Source of the DNA: Platanthera guangdongensis
Taxonomy: Eukaryota; Streptophyta; Magnoliopsida; Asparagales; Orchidaceae
DNA length: 64,000 bases
Reading direction: 5' to 3'
Assembly: GCA_039583875.1 (NCBI GenBank)
Contig: CM077149.1
Location: forward strand, 18,799,194-18,863,193
The first letter of the stretch is position 1. The number at the start of each line of letters is the position of its first letter. The notes under the pieces are model-generated. The model saw only the letters and a program-made list of their open reading frames with translations. It was not told the DNA's origin and did no database searches. The position numbers were made by a program, and so were the translations under genes. Positions 1 through 11,100 of the stretch are shown here, piece after piece.

Positions 1-868
1 ATCTTTGAAATCCGGGCAATGAACGTACTCATCCTTAATCCTGTCGAACTCAATGACCTTCATTTCTAGCGTAGACAATAATAAGGAGATACGGCTGAGG
101 GCAACTGCAACACGATTTAACGTCTCCTTTAGATGTTTTATTATAAAAGTGCACTCTTGAAGATAAGAGACCCATTTGGCATGACGGGGGCTGACTTTGC
201 TTTGGGAGTTGACAAACCTCAAAGCATCGTGATCGGATTGGATAACAAACTCCTTAGGGAGGAGATGGTGCCTCCAATGTTGGAGACAACGAATAACGGC
301 GTAAAACTCTCGATCATAATTAAAATAATTTAATTTTGGACCAGCGAGCTTCTCACTAAAGTATCCAATTGGATTCCCCTCTTGACTCAAGACACCCCCA
401 ATGCCAACCCCGAACGCATCACATGATAATTTGAAAGCCTTGCTAAAATCCGGCAACCGCAAGAGAGGCGCTTCCGACATTCGAGATTTAATTGTTTGAA
501 AGGCTTTAGTAGCCAACATAGTCCACTTGAACTCACCCTTCTTCAAACATTCTGTAATTGCCGCCATGATACTACTAAAATCACGAATGAATCGGCGATA
601 AAAGGTGGCTAGCCCGTGAAAACTCCTAACGTCCCGTATGGTGGCGGGCTACGGCCAATCCTTAATAGCTTGGACTTTCTTAGGATCAACATGTATGCCT
701 TCCGAACTCACAATATACCCCAGGAACTCAACAGAGGTGACATCAAATGTACATTTATTATGTTGACAAATAGCTCTTCCATTCGTAACGTGGTAAGGAT
801 AGTCCTCAAGTGTGATTCGTGATCGGTTGGAGAGGTGCTAAAGACTAAGATGTCATCAAAATATACGA
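1..868 (-). pseudogene. G1 RT C-terminal part and RNase H
   Basis: After a frameshift near 878, the minus strand continues with the RT catalytic box (YFDDI read at about 868-845) and then RNase H. The RNase H is marked by GYFSEKLAGPKLNY (about 385-335) and a VIQSDHDALRF-like block near 250-215. The stretch ends at position 1 with the linker that normally precedes integrase (DEYVHCPDF near 45-15). Small indels and stops break the frame. In gypsy elements RNase H removes the RNA template during reverse transcription. Identification is by motif and order. Confidence 0.75.
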
Positions 869-1762
869 CTATGAACTTCCCATGAAGGGTTGGAACACGT
901 GAGTCATCATCCGAGAGAAAGTACTCGGGGCATTAGAAAGCCCAAACGGCATTACCAACCACTCATAAAGCCCTTCCTTCGATTTAAAAGCCGTCTTCCA
1001 TTCATCTCCCTCTCTAATCCTTATTTGATGGTAGCCACTCCTAAGATCTAACTTAGAAAAGATCATGGCTCTGGCTAACATATCCAACAAGTCATCCAAG
1101 CGAGGGATGGGAAACGTATATTTGACAGAAATTTTCTTAATAGTCCGACTGTCAATGCACATCCTCCAAGAACCATCTTCCTTAGGGGCTAGTAAGGCGG
1201 GTACGGCGCAGGGACTTTTGCTATGGCGGATAAACCCTTTGCTGAGCAAATCCGAAATTTGAGTTTGCAATTCATGGTGTACGGGGGGGTTAAGCCGATA
1301 ATTAGAAAGGTTGGACAGAGAGGAACCCGGAACAAAGTCTATCGCATGTTGGATTTCCCGCATGGGGGGTAACATGGGTTGTAGCTCATATGGGTAGACA
1401 ACTTTAAACTCTTCTAGGAGTCTCCTTAACACGTCTTCCTTCTCGTGTAAACAAACCAAAGCATACATGACCCCATACATAAAGGAATCACGCACAAACT
1501 CCTTTCCGATCAGACTTAGAGTTTTCTTCTCTACCGGAATAATCGTGTCCCTAGAGGGAACGAAAGGGTCTTTAGGCAGGGTGGGTTTCAAGACAATCTT
1601 CTTGTCGTTAAACTTAAACTCATAAGTGTTCGCGCGCCCAAAGTGAGTAACATCGTGGTCATATAGCCACGGGCGTCCTAATAAGATGTGGCAAGAATCC
1701 ATGGGATGACGTCGCACCAGATTTGTTCTGAATAGGCTTTGATGGTGAGAGGAACCAAACAC
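869..1762 (-). pseudogene. G1 reverse transcriptase fragment
   Basis: An open stretch of 297 codons. Its start ([21 protein letters not shown]) is the protease-RT spacer typical of chromoviruses. RT fingers and palm follow: [49 protein letters not shown] and [12 protein letters not shown]. The frame ends at a stop just before the YFDDI catalytic box, because one base seems to be missing near 878; the box itself is present in the next frame. The frame also departs from the protease ORF near 1695. The gene is broken and cannot give a full polymerase. Confidence 0.85.
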
Positions 1763-1968
1763 CGCATTGCGACCAGAAGGGTAGTCTTATTTACCCACGC
1801 AACCTTGTATGGATGCGGGTGAGGCTTGGGGGTCAGATACATATGGGTTACCGCATTCTCCGATATGACATTCACGCAGCTCTCACTATCTATAATAAGC
1901 TTACACAATTTTTCTCCACTCTTAAAGTGAGAAAAAAATGTTATTCCTATTCCAATCCTCGGAAGCAT
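1678..1968 (-). pseudogene. G1 aspartic protease fragment
   Basis: The reading KLIIDSESCVNVISENAV is the retropepsin active-site region. The usual D-S/T-G or D-G-G signature is replaced by D-S-E-S, so the catalytic glycine position is altered. The downstream text ([23 protein letters not shown]) fits the beta-strand core of gypsy proteases. The open frame ends by a frameshift against the RT ORF, which picks up the expected continuation ([13 protein letters not shown]) in the next frame. Inactive remnant. Confidence 0.7.
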
Positions 1969-2103
1969 GGGGGGTAGCTAAAATACATCTCATGACCATC
2001 ATGTTATAGTCATCCTCTAGGTCGCTAGGGATTCCCTCGGGGTCAGACTCTTCACCTGCTTCATACATAATATCGGCGGGATCCGAGGAGGCATCCAAAA
2101 ATG

Positions 2104-2796
2104 CTAGGGGTTTGGGCTTGGTTGGGCACTCACTCGCGTAGTGGCCCTAAATGCCGCAAGCAAAACATGTGGTATTGGTCTTGCTAATCCTACCCAGGGC
2201 ACTCTCTCCTTGGTTGGATTTCTCATATTCCTAGCCGTGATGACAACCGAGTTCGAGTCAGCGGACCATAACTTACCCTTATCCCACATTGTGGAGGAAG
2301 GTGGTGGTCCTAAGATGGACTTTCCATTCTGCAAAGAACGAGTCTTGGGCTTGGAGGCAAGGTGTTTTTCAATGACCAAGGCAGCGTTAAACGTGGTGTT
2401 CAAATCGGTATGACCATAATGTAAGAGCTTCTTTTGGATGTCGTAGCTAAGGCCCTTACGAAATCTAGAGAGTGTAACCTCCAGCATCTCTTGTACTTCA
2501 CAACGGACCATTTTATCTTTTAGTTCCCCCATGTAATCGGCTACGGACTTGTCGCCTTGGCATAGGATGGCTAGCTCATCGAACATTTGGGTACGATGAT
2601 ACGCGGGAACGTATTGATCCTTTAAGAGGTTTTTCATTACTTGACAACCTACAAGGGGGGCTCCAGTCTCGACTCCTAATCGTCGCTCCTCGTTTAACCA
2701 AAAAACTTTGGCTCGACCCGTTAGCTTCATCCTAGCAACTTGAGCCTTCTGTGGGTCCACTAGATGATGCCACTCAAAATAGCACTCCATATCCAT
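2104..2796 (-). pseudogene. G1 gag core (Retrotrans_gag domain)
   Basis: About 230 codons. The pattern is typical of plant gypsy capsid: an aromatic start (CYFEWHHL), KLTGRAKVFWLNEER, YVPAYHRTQMFDELAILCQG, SVADYMGELKDKMVRC and SRFRKGLSYDIQKKLLHYGH. A CCHC zinc knuckle follows in another frame at about 2170-2110, reading CFAC.GHYASEC with an in-frame stop inside it, so the C-terminal end of this open frame is out of register. Gag forms the particle that packages the element RNA. Clear family, dead copy. Confidence 0.8.
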
Positions 2797-2881
2797 AACC
2801 CAATTTAGAAAAATTTGCGCTTAATCCTAAGCCGTCGTAGGTGGGGGCATAAATTTTAATGGAGCGGGTAAGATCGACTTC

Positions 2882-3157
2882 TCATTCAGGGCGATGATGT
2901 TGAGGGCGAGCACGCGGAGACACATCACTGTGGTCGTCGTCCTCGGGGTGGGGGTGACGGTTGGGTTGCCTATGACCTTTAGGTGGTGAGGGGGTTCGGT
3001 TGGCCAAGAGTTGGGCCATCATTTCCTGGAGTTCCCCCAATTGTTGATTCATGTCAAAACGGAGATCTTCAACCGACGAGGGGTTTGGATTTGGGTGTCG
3101 TTCATCGGCCATGCTTGACGAGGAAGTGTGATACTCGTGACCGGATCTAGTGGGCAT
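2882..3157 (-). pseudogene. G1 gag N-terminal segment
   Basis: It starts with ATG at 3157, 102 bp inside the primer site. It encodes a polar segment with a possible coiled coil (LRFDMNQQLGELQEMMAQLL) followed by Pro/His-rich text. This is a usual layout for the unstructured N-terminus of gypsy gag. A stop at 2882 separates it from the core at 2796. The start is chosen as the first ATG after the LTR and primer site. Confidence 0.6.
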
Positions 3158-3258
3158 GCGAAGTGTAATGAATTTTTTTGTTTTTTATAGAAAATAGCGG
3201 CGTGCACACGTAAAGCCTAGGTGACAGTGCGGACCGGGCCAAGTTAAGAAATTGGCCA

Positions 3259-3276
3259 AACCTGCCTCTGATACCA
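3259..3276 (-). other. G1 primer binding site (tRNA-iMet)
   Basis: On the minus strand these 18 bases match the 3' end complement of plant initiator Met tRNA with one mismatch (TGGTATCAGAGGCAGGTT). It lies six bases inside the LTR end at 3283. This fixes the direction of the element and the LTR boundary. Confidence 0.85.
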
Positions 3277-3282
3277 AAATAA

Positions 3283-4310
3283 TGTAGGCTAGTCTCTTAG
3301 GCGAGGTCGTGACGGTTATAGACTCCCGAGGCGCTCTCAAACACTCCAACTTACCCGCGTAAAACTAAAACGCAGCAACCTATATTTTGTATTATTAATC
3401 ACATGCGATTACGAAGGGTCGCTAAACCTCTCGAGAGTGAATAGAGGCTATGGGCCAAAATCCCCTCAAGCAAAATGGATCCACACGATCCGATCGAGCG
3501 GAAGTTGTACCAAAAGGGATCCACCGAAAAATAAACGATTCGGAAAAGGTGGATCACTCCCAACAAAAATAACGAGGGCCGCCAAGCCTCACGAACTTAA
3601 ACAAGTTTAGATAAACAATAACAAATCGTTGCGAAGAAATCCACGACGAAATTCGATGATTTCGCAAGCCACGCAGTATTATCTCGCCACGAGATTTATC
3701 AAGAAAGAGTTCACAATGTAGAGTAGAAACTTTCGTTACACTTCACTCAGATGAAGATTCCACAGAGGGGTTTGCTCTCCCTCGGTTCCAACGGATGCCT
3801 GCCGGATGGATTGAAACACGTCGCCTTCTTCGGAGCCACGCCGGGAGGAGTTCCACGCAAGCGGCTGTTGTTATACCCTAGCCGAACAGTCACCCAGAGT
3901 AGGCACTGGTTTATCGGCCACCGTCACATAGAGAAGTCGCCTGGCCACGACTCGCACAAGGGGGAATAAACAGTCCCGTTTGGAGAGAAGAAGGGAGGGG
4001 GAGTGGCGGCCGACTGGTGCCGAGAGGGAGAGGGAGGAGGAGGGCCGAGCTTCACCAGGCCGAACAATCGGGAGAAAGGGGCAGCAAGGGGAACATGCAA
4101 GAGAGAATAGGGTTTGAGAAAGCTATTTGATTCAATCCAAAAAATCTGCCCTCATCCTTCCCACATTAGCCTTAAATAAGGCTTTACAAAATAGGCTAAT
4201 GGCAATCCATAGTTTACACAAATAAATAAATAAATAACAGTTTTTGTTTTCTAAATTAATTAACAAGATAAAAAGAAAGATGTTAGAATATGAAGAAATC
4301 ATATTCAACA
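3283..4310 (-). repeat. G1 5' LTR
   Basis: On the minus strand it starts TGTTGAATATGA at 4310 and ends AGCCTACA at 3283, next to the primer site. A TATA-like CTTATTTAAGG lies near 4184-4174, with a CT-rich leader and ACCCTATTCTCTC after it, as expected for a U3-R-U5 order. The outer 30 bp form a near-perfect inverted repeat. The outer edge is inferred from the TG..CA rule, because the partner LTR lies outside the window. Confidence 0.65.
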
Positions 4311-5395
4311 TCCCATTTATGACATGTGCCGCGGGCGGAAGTTGTAGCGGCGATCGTTAATAATTTTACGGCGTCGCAAGTCCTTTGTTGGAGATGGCGA
4401 GAGATTCTCCGTAAGCATATTGGCACCATCATCATCAAATCGGGGTTCGTCAGCTCCATCAGGTCGGTAGTGTGAATTGCGAGGGGGCAATAAGAGGCGA
4501 TGGTGGAGCAACAATAACTGCGACGATCGGAGGAGCTTCTTTGAATGCATGTGAGATTGATGACTGTAGTAGGATCAATGGCGGTTCCAGTGGACTCGGA
4601 CCCCCGAAGCATCGGTCAATGTTGGCAGCGAGCGGCGTCGACATATCCAGTAACTTCTAGAACATCGAACAGAGTGCGGCTTGCTCGCCGAAGATTTTCA
4701 TCATGTCGTAGGAATTGATTAAATGAATTAATCCAATTAAGAATTAATTAATTAACCAATTAATTGGATGAGTACACGAGACCCTAGGATTAATTGGATG
4801 TTGTTTGGTGGGCGCGAGGTAGAGAAAAGCAAGACTGCTGGAATGGGGCTTCAAGGAAATGGACGATGGCTTGATACACTGTTGTTGTGTGATGGTTCAA
4901 TATATGTCAAGAAGATGCTAGAGTGATGCTCGAGAAAATGGTACAGAGATTGTGGGCACAGTGCGGAAGAAAGCAGTAGGTCACAACGATCGGTCGATAG
5001 ACGTCGAAGGAAGGTTGAGCGTGCGCTCGACATGACATCAATGATGTCGACATGTGTGGCATCTATGAAATAGAGGACAACGGGGGACGACGAACGCGAG
5101 AACAGAAGGAACATGGGTAGATTAGAACGATATTATTCCAATGCCAGAACGGAAGTACTAACCGAAATCGGAGAAGGAGATGCTCCACGTGATCGAACAA
5201 AGGGCACAAGCATGTTTGGCTCACCAAAAAGACGTGTCTGTGCGGACTCGCGTGGGCGAGCTGCTGCAGGAAAGAAATTGACTACGGCTCGATGGGAGCT
5301 CTTTGCTTAAGCGTTGAACCTCTACACGAGATATGTGGGGCAGAATCAATAGAAGATGTGTGTGGAGAGATCGAAAAGATCTGATACCAAGATAG
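4311..5395 (-). mobile_element. Internal part of small LTR element, copy A (truncated)
   Basis: This is related to the internal part of copy B. The segments around 4590-4700 and 6540-6680 share the same text (for example a CGAAGC.GCGGTCAATGTTGGC block), followed by AT-rich spacer and then the region ending in a primer site. Minus-strand order is primer site (5389-5381, TGGTATCAG), leader, then a Ser/Pro-rich gag-like part near 4640-4320. The G1 LTR begins where the homology stops, at 4311. No pol is present. Confidence 0.55.
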
Positions 5396-5834
5396 TATGG
5401 GTCTAGCCCGTAACGTCGTCAGAGGTGGCGCTGGAGTCGGAGATACAAGGGGAGTCCAACTCAACACGCGAAGAATGTTGGGGGGGGGGGGGGGGGGGGA
5501 ACCGTGCTCAGCCCTAATCCAAGAAAAATGAGGAAGAGGAGAGAACTAGAAGGCAAGAAAGAGGAACTTAGAGAGATAAAGAGAAAGTTAGATTAATTCT
5601 TTCATGACTTGCTCATGACCCAAGGATGTCTATATATAATATTACAAATGGCTCAACATGACTTGACTCATAATGGCCCATGATGACTCAACTCATAATG
5701 GCCCATGATGGCTCACTCGATAAGATGATTCGACTCAATAACAATGACTCAACACATACAACTCGAAATAACATAAAGGCTCACAATAAAATAAATTCAA
5801 CCTAATCGGCGACGGATAGTTGGAACCCATAACA
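5396..5834 (-). repeat. LTR shared between copies A and B
   Basis: It aligns end to end with the LTR at 7386-7790. On the minus strand both begin TGTTA(T/C)GGGT and end in GCTAGGCTAATAACA or its mutated form CTAGACCCATA. Both share the R/U5 text (TTAGTTCTC, TAACTCTAGGG-like, GACTCC.CTTG.ATCTC). It has a run of 20 G (5480-5499, plus strand) not present in the partner. It is 439 bp against 405 bp. It can serve as 3' LTR of copy B and 5' LTR of copy A. Confidence 0.7.
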
Positions 5835-6155
5835 TCCCACAAGCCCTTCAGATCAAGATTGCCCTCATGCTCGAATTCATATGGCTCCTTGATTCCCCCC
5901 CCCCCCAAAAAAATAACTCCCGGTAGCGCGTTAGTGTATTTAAAGCGGCGTCGAGTGGAGGAGCTGGCATGGCAAAAGCACTTGCAGAGGGGAGACTGTT
6001 GGGAAGAGATGGAGTCAAGGTGAGTGTGCCCGGTGGACGGTCAAGGGAAACGAAAGACCGGGTCGTAGTTGAGCTGCCGCGAGGAGAAATGATGGCATCG
6101 AATGGGTAACGGTCGGTGAAAGGAATAGATCTAAAGGGGCTGGCAGAGCAGGTGG

Positions 6156-6660
6156 CTAGGGCAAAGGATGCGGAATGGCAATCACGGGAATTAGTGGTAG
6201 CGACACAAACTGGGATTGTACCATCACGAGACTTGGAGGCGACGATGTCGGTGGTCTAAATTGCAAAGCGGGAACCACTGGCGGTGATGATGGAGCGATA
6301 AGAACTGCGAAGAGTGGTGGAGATGCTTCGGCCGTCGATGGGAGCGGCGGCTGCTCAGTGAAATCGGAGGTGGGGTGGAAGTTGTGTCCAAAGGAGGCAT
6401 GCAGGGTCCGGTAATGGGTTGCAACAGTGTAATCGACAGTCTCGGTGGAGAAATCGTAGGTGTAGGTGGGGCCAACCAAGATGGGAAGGAGGGGAGGGCG
6501 CATGCATCAGTCGAGATGGCGGCGGTAGTGGGATCAGTGGATCCTCCGGTGGAACCGCCCCCCGAAGCGGCGGTCAATGTTGGCGGTGAGTCGCGCAAGC
6601 AAGGCATCGTACCACGCCAACATCTCCAATAACTTGTGATGGAGCATCAAATGAAGGACG
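6156..6660 (-). pseudogene. Gag-like Pro/Ser-rich remnant in copy B
   Basis: Two overlapping minus-strand open stretches. The start near 6640-6560 reads like LARLTANIDRRFGG, an N-terminal helix seen in some plant LTR-element gag proteins, followed by low-complexity Pro/Ser/Thr text (6503-6156). No capsid core or zinc knuckle is visible. Assignment rests on position after the primer site and on the parallel stretch in copy A. It could also be non-coding. Confidence 0.35.
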
Positions 6661-7385
6661 TCTTGCTCGTCGTAGGTCGTGGACAAACCGAAATAATTTA
6701 CGAATCAATTAACTTTTTGTGAAAAATTCATTAAATTAATCAATTGAGAATTACTCAATTAATTAAAGTAATTATAACTGATAATAATCGACCTTTGGTT
6801 GTTGTTACAGAGGATACAAGGCTTGCGTGTGGTGCTTGGACCTGTGCAATGCAGGGCTTGAATAAGGAATTGACACAGAGTTCGAAACCTATGTTGGTTG
6901 ATAGGCCTGCGTCAAGCCTGGAGATGTAGAACTATGGACGCAAGGTGTGGAAGCTTTGACGATGTCTTGGCGCACAGTGTCAATGTGGCACGTAGACGTG
7001 AAAACTCGATCGTCACAGAGGGAGGAGGTCACAGGCTGTTAATAGAAGATCGAAGAAGAAGCGGTCTTGAGATGGAAGCAGATTACGTGTAGAGTACAGT
7101 CGACATCGATAGAAGATCGATTGTGACGATAGGTGTGGAAGAACCAGTGATGTGTCGATCCACGAAAAAGGAGACATACCTAGAGCTGCGGCGCGGCTTC
7201 TGTTGCAGATATGAGAAATGGTGCGCGAGATGAGCTATGATGTGACAACTTCTATTGAGGGAGACGTGTGTGGGTTGCTTGTTGTGGTTGGATCATCGTG
7301 GAGATCCCGTCAAGGGAGCGCTGCGAGCAGAGAGTGGTTTCGTTGATTGCAGCAGAAGGAGGGCAACCTGGCTCAGATAACAAAA

Positions 7386-7790
7386 TGTTATTAGCCTAGC
7401 CGGTAACATCATCAGTGGTAGCGGTGGAGGCGGAGATTCAAGAGGAGTCAAGCTCAACCCGCAGAGAATGCGAGGGGAGAGGAAAAAGGGGAGTTATGTT
7501 CAACCCTAACCGTAGAAATGGGGAAGAAGAGAACTAAAAAGAAGGAGATAAGAACTTAGAGAGATAGAGATAAGGTTGGATTAATTCATTTCATATCTCA
7601 TACATGACCAAAGAGTTCACAATGGCATAAGTGTAAATACTCGATATAAAAAAAGCGCACAAAACTACACTAACACATAAGACCCTAGCAACTCATATCT
7701 ACGGCTTGACTTATACAATTCGACTCCAATACTTAAATACTCTTAAAATATGGTCACTACTAGATAATTGGCGGTGTCGGACCCGTAACA
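7386..7790 (-). repeat. 5' LTR of copy B
   Basis: 405 bp, TGTTACGGGTCC at 7790 to AGGCTAATAACA at 7386 on the minus strand, followed directly by the damaged primer site. It aligns with 5396-5834 over its length. The flanking base pairs show no matching 5-bp duplication, as expected if the copies were rearranged by recombination. Confidence 0.7.
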
Positions 7791-8054
7791 TAAATCTAGG
7801 TGGAGGTTATGATAACAAACTGCATTAGTAGGCTGCATGTGAACTTTGAAAAGTATTTCATTTTTCTCATTAGTTAAAGATATAAGATAATATTGAGGCT
7901 TATGAAAAGAGTGTTGCCTAAGAAAAAAGTGTGGGGGTCTACCTCTTCTCCTATCTAATCCTTCAATACAAACTCTATAAACTTGTCTAATTGGAGTATT
8001 GGAATTCACCCTTTTAAATAAAAATATAAGGGATGTTCTTCCTGGAGAATGTAC
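7791..8054 (-). other. Start of MPP10 intron 11
   Basis: AT-rich, non-coding in character. The open frame over 8009-7743 has no recognisable domain and runs into the LTR, so I take it as intron read-through. No final exon was recognised here. Confidence 0.5.
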
Positions 8055-8196
8055 CTTTGAATCTTCTTTTTTTATTAGCTCTTTTCCTTTTCCTATCTGA
8101 TTGTGTTAGCTCTGCCTGTTCCTTGAGGTCTCCCTTCCCCAGGAACACCTCCTCCGGAGCAAGCATTGCAGCATCAGAAACTGCAACAGGTGCTAT
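8055..8196 (-). CDS. MPP10: MPP10 exon 11
   Basis: 142 bases between ATTGCAG^ATAGCA and TTCAAAG^GTACAT. It encodes IAPVAVSDAAMLAPEEVFLG and then a basic tail (KRKRANKKRR). It ends one base into the next codon, so a further exon is required. That exon is not seen in the 264 bp before the LTR element at 7790. Confidence 0.92.
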
Positions 8197-11100
8197 CTGC
8201 AATAAAAGTTCAATTACACGTGTCGTTCATATTTGAAAAAGATCGAGATGTTTCAAAAGTCAAAATACCTCTTCCATGGCTAGGGCTGGAATATTTGCAT
8301 GGATAGACATCTCCTCAATAACCTGCAGACGGAGGCATGCAAGTAATAAATAGGGAAATTATTTATTAAAAATATATATTAATGACAAAAATAATTGATA
8401 AGTTGCATACCGGTTTAGGTGCAAAGTGAAAATGAGCCAAGGCATCCAACTTCAAACAAAGCCTTTTAAATAAGAAACTTGCCTGATTAAGAAAATTTAA
8501 TAACAAAAAACAAAATATCACTCATTAAAAAAGCACAACAGAAAAGGAAAAATAACAAAGATTTTCAGTAGGTACTCAATCGAATTTCAAAATACAGTTT
8601 TATTGGTCTATGAAATATCTATAACTATAGAAGCATTATTTTCACCTTAGTCAATACTGTTCTCTAAAAGAAAGTAGGTTGGATTCAATTGTGTAGAAAC
8701 TCAAAATACAAATAAAATAATGAATTTTATTCCTCCAGAAATCTACTTATTACACGAGTGCACCTCGCTTTATATTGAATAGAGGAGAGAAAATATACAA
8801 ATGGTGATATGGAACTAAATACATAGGCGGTCACAATACAGATAACCCCCCAGACTACATCAGAAAGCAACACCGGGAAACCAGTTACACAAAGGTAACT
8901 GCCTAGACCTTTATACAGATTCCTTCAACACTCCTTGATAAACTGGAGCATACAAATCGTACGAACCAAACTTGGACAGAAACTGATGAAATAATGGACG
9001 AGGTAACGCCTTAGTGAGGATATCAACAACTTGCCCAGCATCAAGCACGACTTAGGTCCCATTTTTTTGTTTACCCTTTTCTCCCAAATAAAATGACAAT
9101 CCACCTCGATGGGCTTGGTGTGTTCATGAAATACATGATTCTAGGCAATATGAATAGTGCTTGGTTGTCACAGAAGAGAGTGGTCAAAGATGAGAATTTC
9201 ACACCCAGATCACTCAGAAGACTCTCCAACCATGTGAGTTCTGAAACAACAAATGTCATTGATCGATACTCCGTTTCCACAGATGATCGTGCAACCATAG
9301 TTTGCTTCTTGCTCCGCCAAATGAGATGTCCACCAAAGTATATGAAGTGCCCACTTGTGGATCGACGATCATCAAGAGAATTGGCATAGTCACAATCAGA
9401 GTAGGTCACAAGTGATGAAGAGGAGGGATTATACACAAGCTCTTGTCCTGGAGCAGTGTTCAGATACCGAATAATGCACTCAACAACGCGAAGATGGGAG
9501 ATCCGTGGAGCATGCATAAAGCGACTGACCATCCCAACAACAAAGGATATATCAGGTCTCGTGGCTGTCAAATAAATAAGTTTGCCGACAAGATGACGGT
9601 AATACTTCGGGTTAGGGAGGAATAGATTAGAATCGGATGCACGAGTGCAGAGTTTATGGTTGGCATCCATAGGAGTATCATCGGGCATGCATCAAGAATA
9701 GTCGGCATCATGAAGTAGGTCAAGACAGTACTTCCGTCAAGACAGAATGAGACCATCAGGTCGACGAGCCACCACGATGCCAAGAAAATATCGGAGAGAC
9801 CCCAAATACTTAACCTGAAATTCGAATATCAAGTGTTTCTTGATCATAGTTATACCATTGAGATCATCATTTGTGATGAAAATATCATCAATATACACTA
9901 AAATGATCATTGTGTCTGTCGGGCGATGAAGAGTGAATCTAAAAGTCAGTCGAGCTCCGAGTGAAGCCAACATCGTGAACAGCCCAACTGAATTTATCAA
10001 ACCAGACCGAAGAAAACTGTTTGAGACCATATAGAGATTTTTTGAGGTGGCATACTGGCATGCAAGAGACTCCCTGGTGGGATAATAACTAGGAGGTTGT
10101 TGCATGTCGACATTCTTAACGAAGTCGTCATTCAAGAAGACATTTTTGATGTCGAGTTGATGTAACGGTCAACGCCGATGAACAGCCAAGGAGATCAGCC
10201 CCGGACAATGTTCAGTTATGCAATGGGTGAGAAGGTCTCTTCATAGTCAAGGTCGTGTTGCTCAGTAAAACCACGCACCAGAAGTTGAGCATTCAGACGT
10301 TCAACTTTCCCATCAGGACCATGCTTCAATGTGAAGACTCACTTACATCCAACATAGGTCTAGCCGAAAGGAAGAGGGATAGGTCCCAAGTGAGATTATC
10401 CCAGAGGGTAACCATTTCTTCATCCATGGCGGCCCTCAACCCCGGATGTTGGAGTCTTCTATAGAGAAGAACGGGTGGAAATACAGGTCGCAAACCTGTG
10501 AAGCGTCGACAATAAGTGATACAAAGAGACATAATTTGAAAGAAGGTAGGTGGTTGAGGTTGGTGCCTAATCAGTAGCCTATGAAGCATCAGTAGGAAAG
10601 GGCGACTCTTATAGGGCATCAAACCGAGGACGTCGGCATGCATAGACACGAAGAGGAGGTAACGACAAGTGGGCCGCAACCGGAGTAGGTAACAGGGGAG
10701 AATCAGTGAAGGTAGGAACGAGAGGACGTGGTAGGCCTGGGGAGGAGGTGATAGGAGTTTCAGATTGGTGGAAAGGTTGATTTTCAAGGAAGGTGACATC
10801 GGCGAAGGTGACAAGTTTCCGAAGAGGTGGATAATAACAGATGTAGCTCATTTGGGTACGAGAATAACCAACAAACATATATTTGGTCGCACGAGCAGCT
10901 AACTTATCCATGGGAGGGCCAAGATGATGAACAAAGCAGACACGGACAAAAACACGAGGTGTTAGGGTAAAGGGAGAGGTGTTGGGTAAGAGGATGGAAA
11001 CGGTGTGGCAAAATTCAGGACAAAAGAGGGCAGACGGATAATGAGGTAGCAGGTAGTGGACACGGAGAAATGTCAATACTCAATAGACGGTAGGAAACTG

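Larger units (their letters stand above)
1..4310 (-). mobile_element. G1: decayed Ty3/gypsy element, chromovirus-like, 3' end off window
   Basis: On the minus strand this shows, in order, an LTR (4310-3283), a tRNA-iMet primer site, gag, protease, reverse transcriptase and RNase H. It runs out of the window just before integrase. Order and motifs are those of Ty3/gypsy. The RT text ([13 protein letters not shown], then KTAF and [14 protein letters not shown]) and the gag core resemble CRM/Reina chromoviruses, which is a family judgement made without a search. Several frameshifts and stops make it inactive. It lies inside, or abuts, the internal part of the small LTR element at 4311-5834, so it probably inserted there. 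Its second LTR lies beyond position 1, so insertion duplications cannot be tested. Confidence 0.85.
5396..7790 (-). mobile_element. Copy B: small non-autonomous LTR element
   Basis: An LTR (7790-7386), a primer site (about 7383-7366, reading GTTATCTGAGCCAGG, a damaged tRNA-iMet site), 1.55 kb of internal DNA and a second LTR (5834-5396). There is no recognisable protease, integrase or RT, so it would need helper proteins. The internal part has only gag-like, Pro/Ser-rich, broken reading. Together with copy A it forms LTR-internal-LTR-internal, the product expected from unequal recombination of one family. It lies downstream of exon 11 of MPP10 and in the same orientation. Confidence 0.65.

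Noticed and set aside
7743..8009. 88-codon minus-strand open frame
   Set aside because: It runs from MPP10 intron 11 into the LTR of copy B; no domain.
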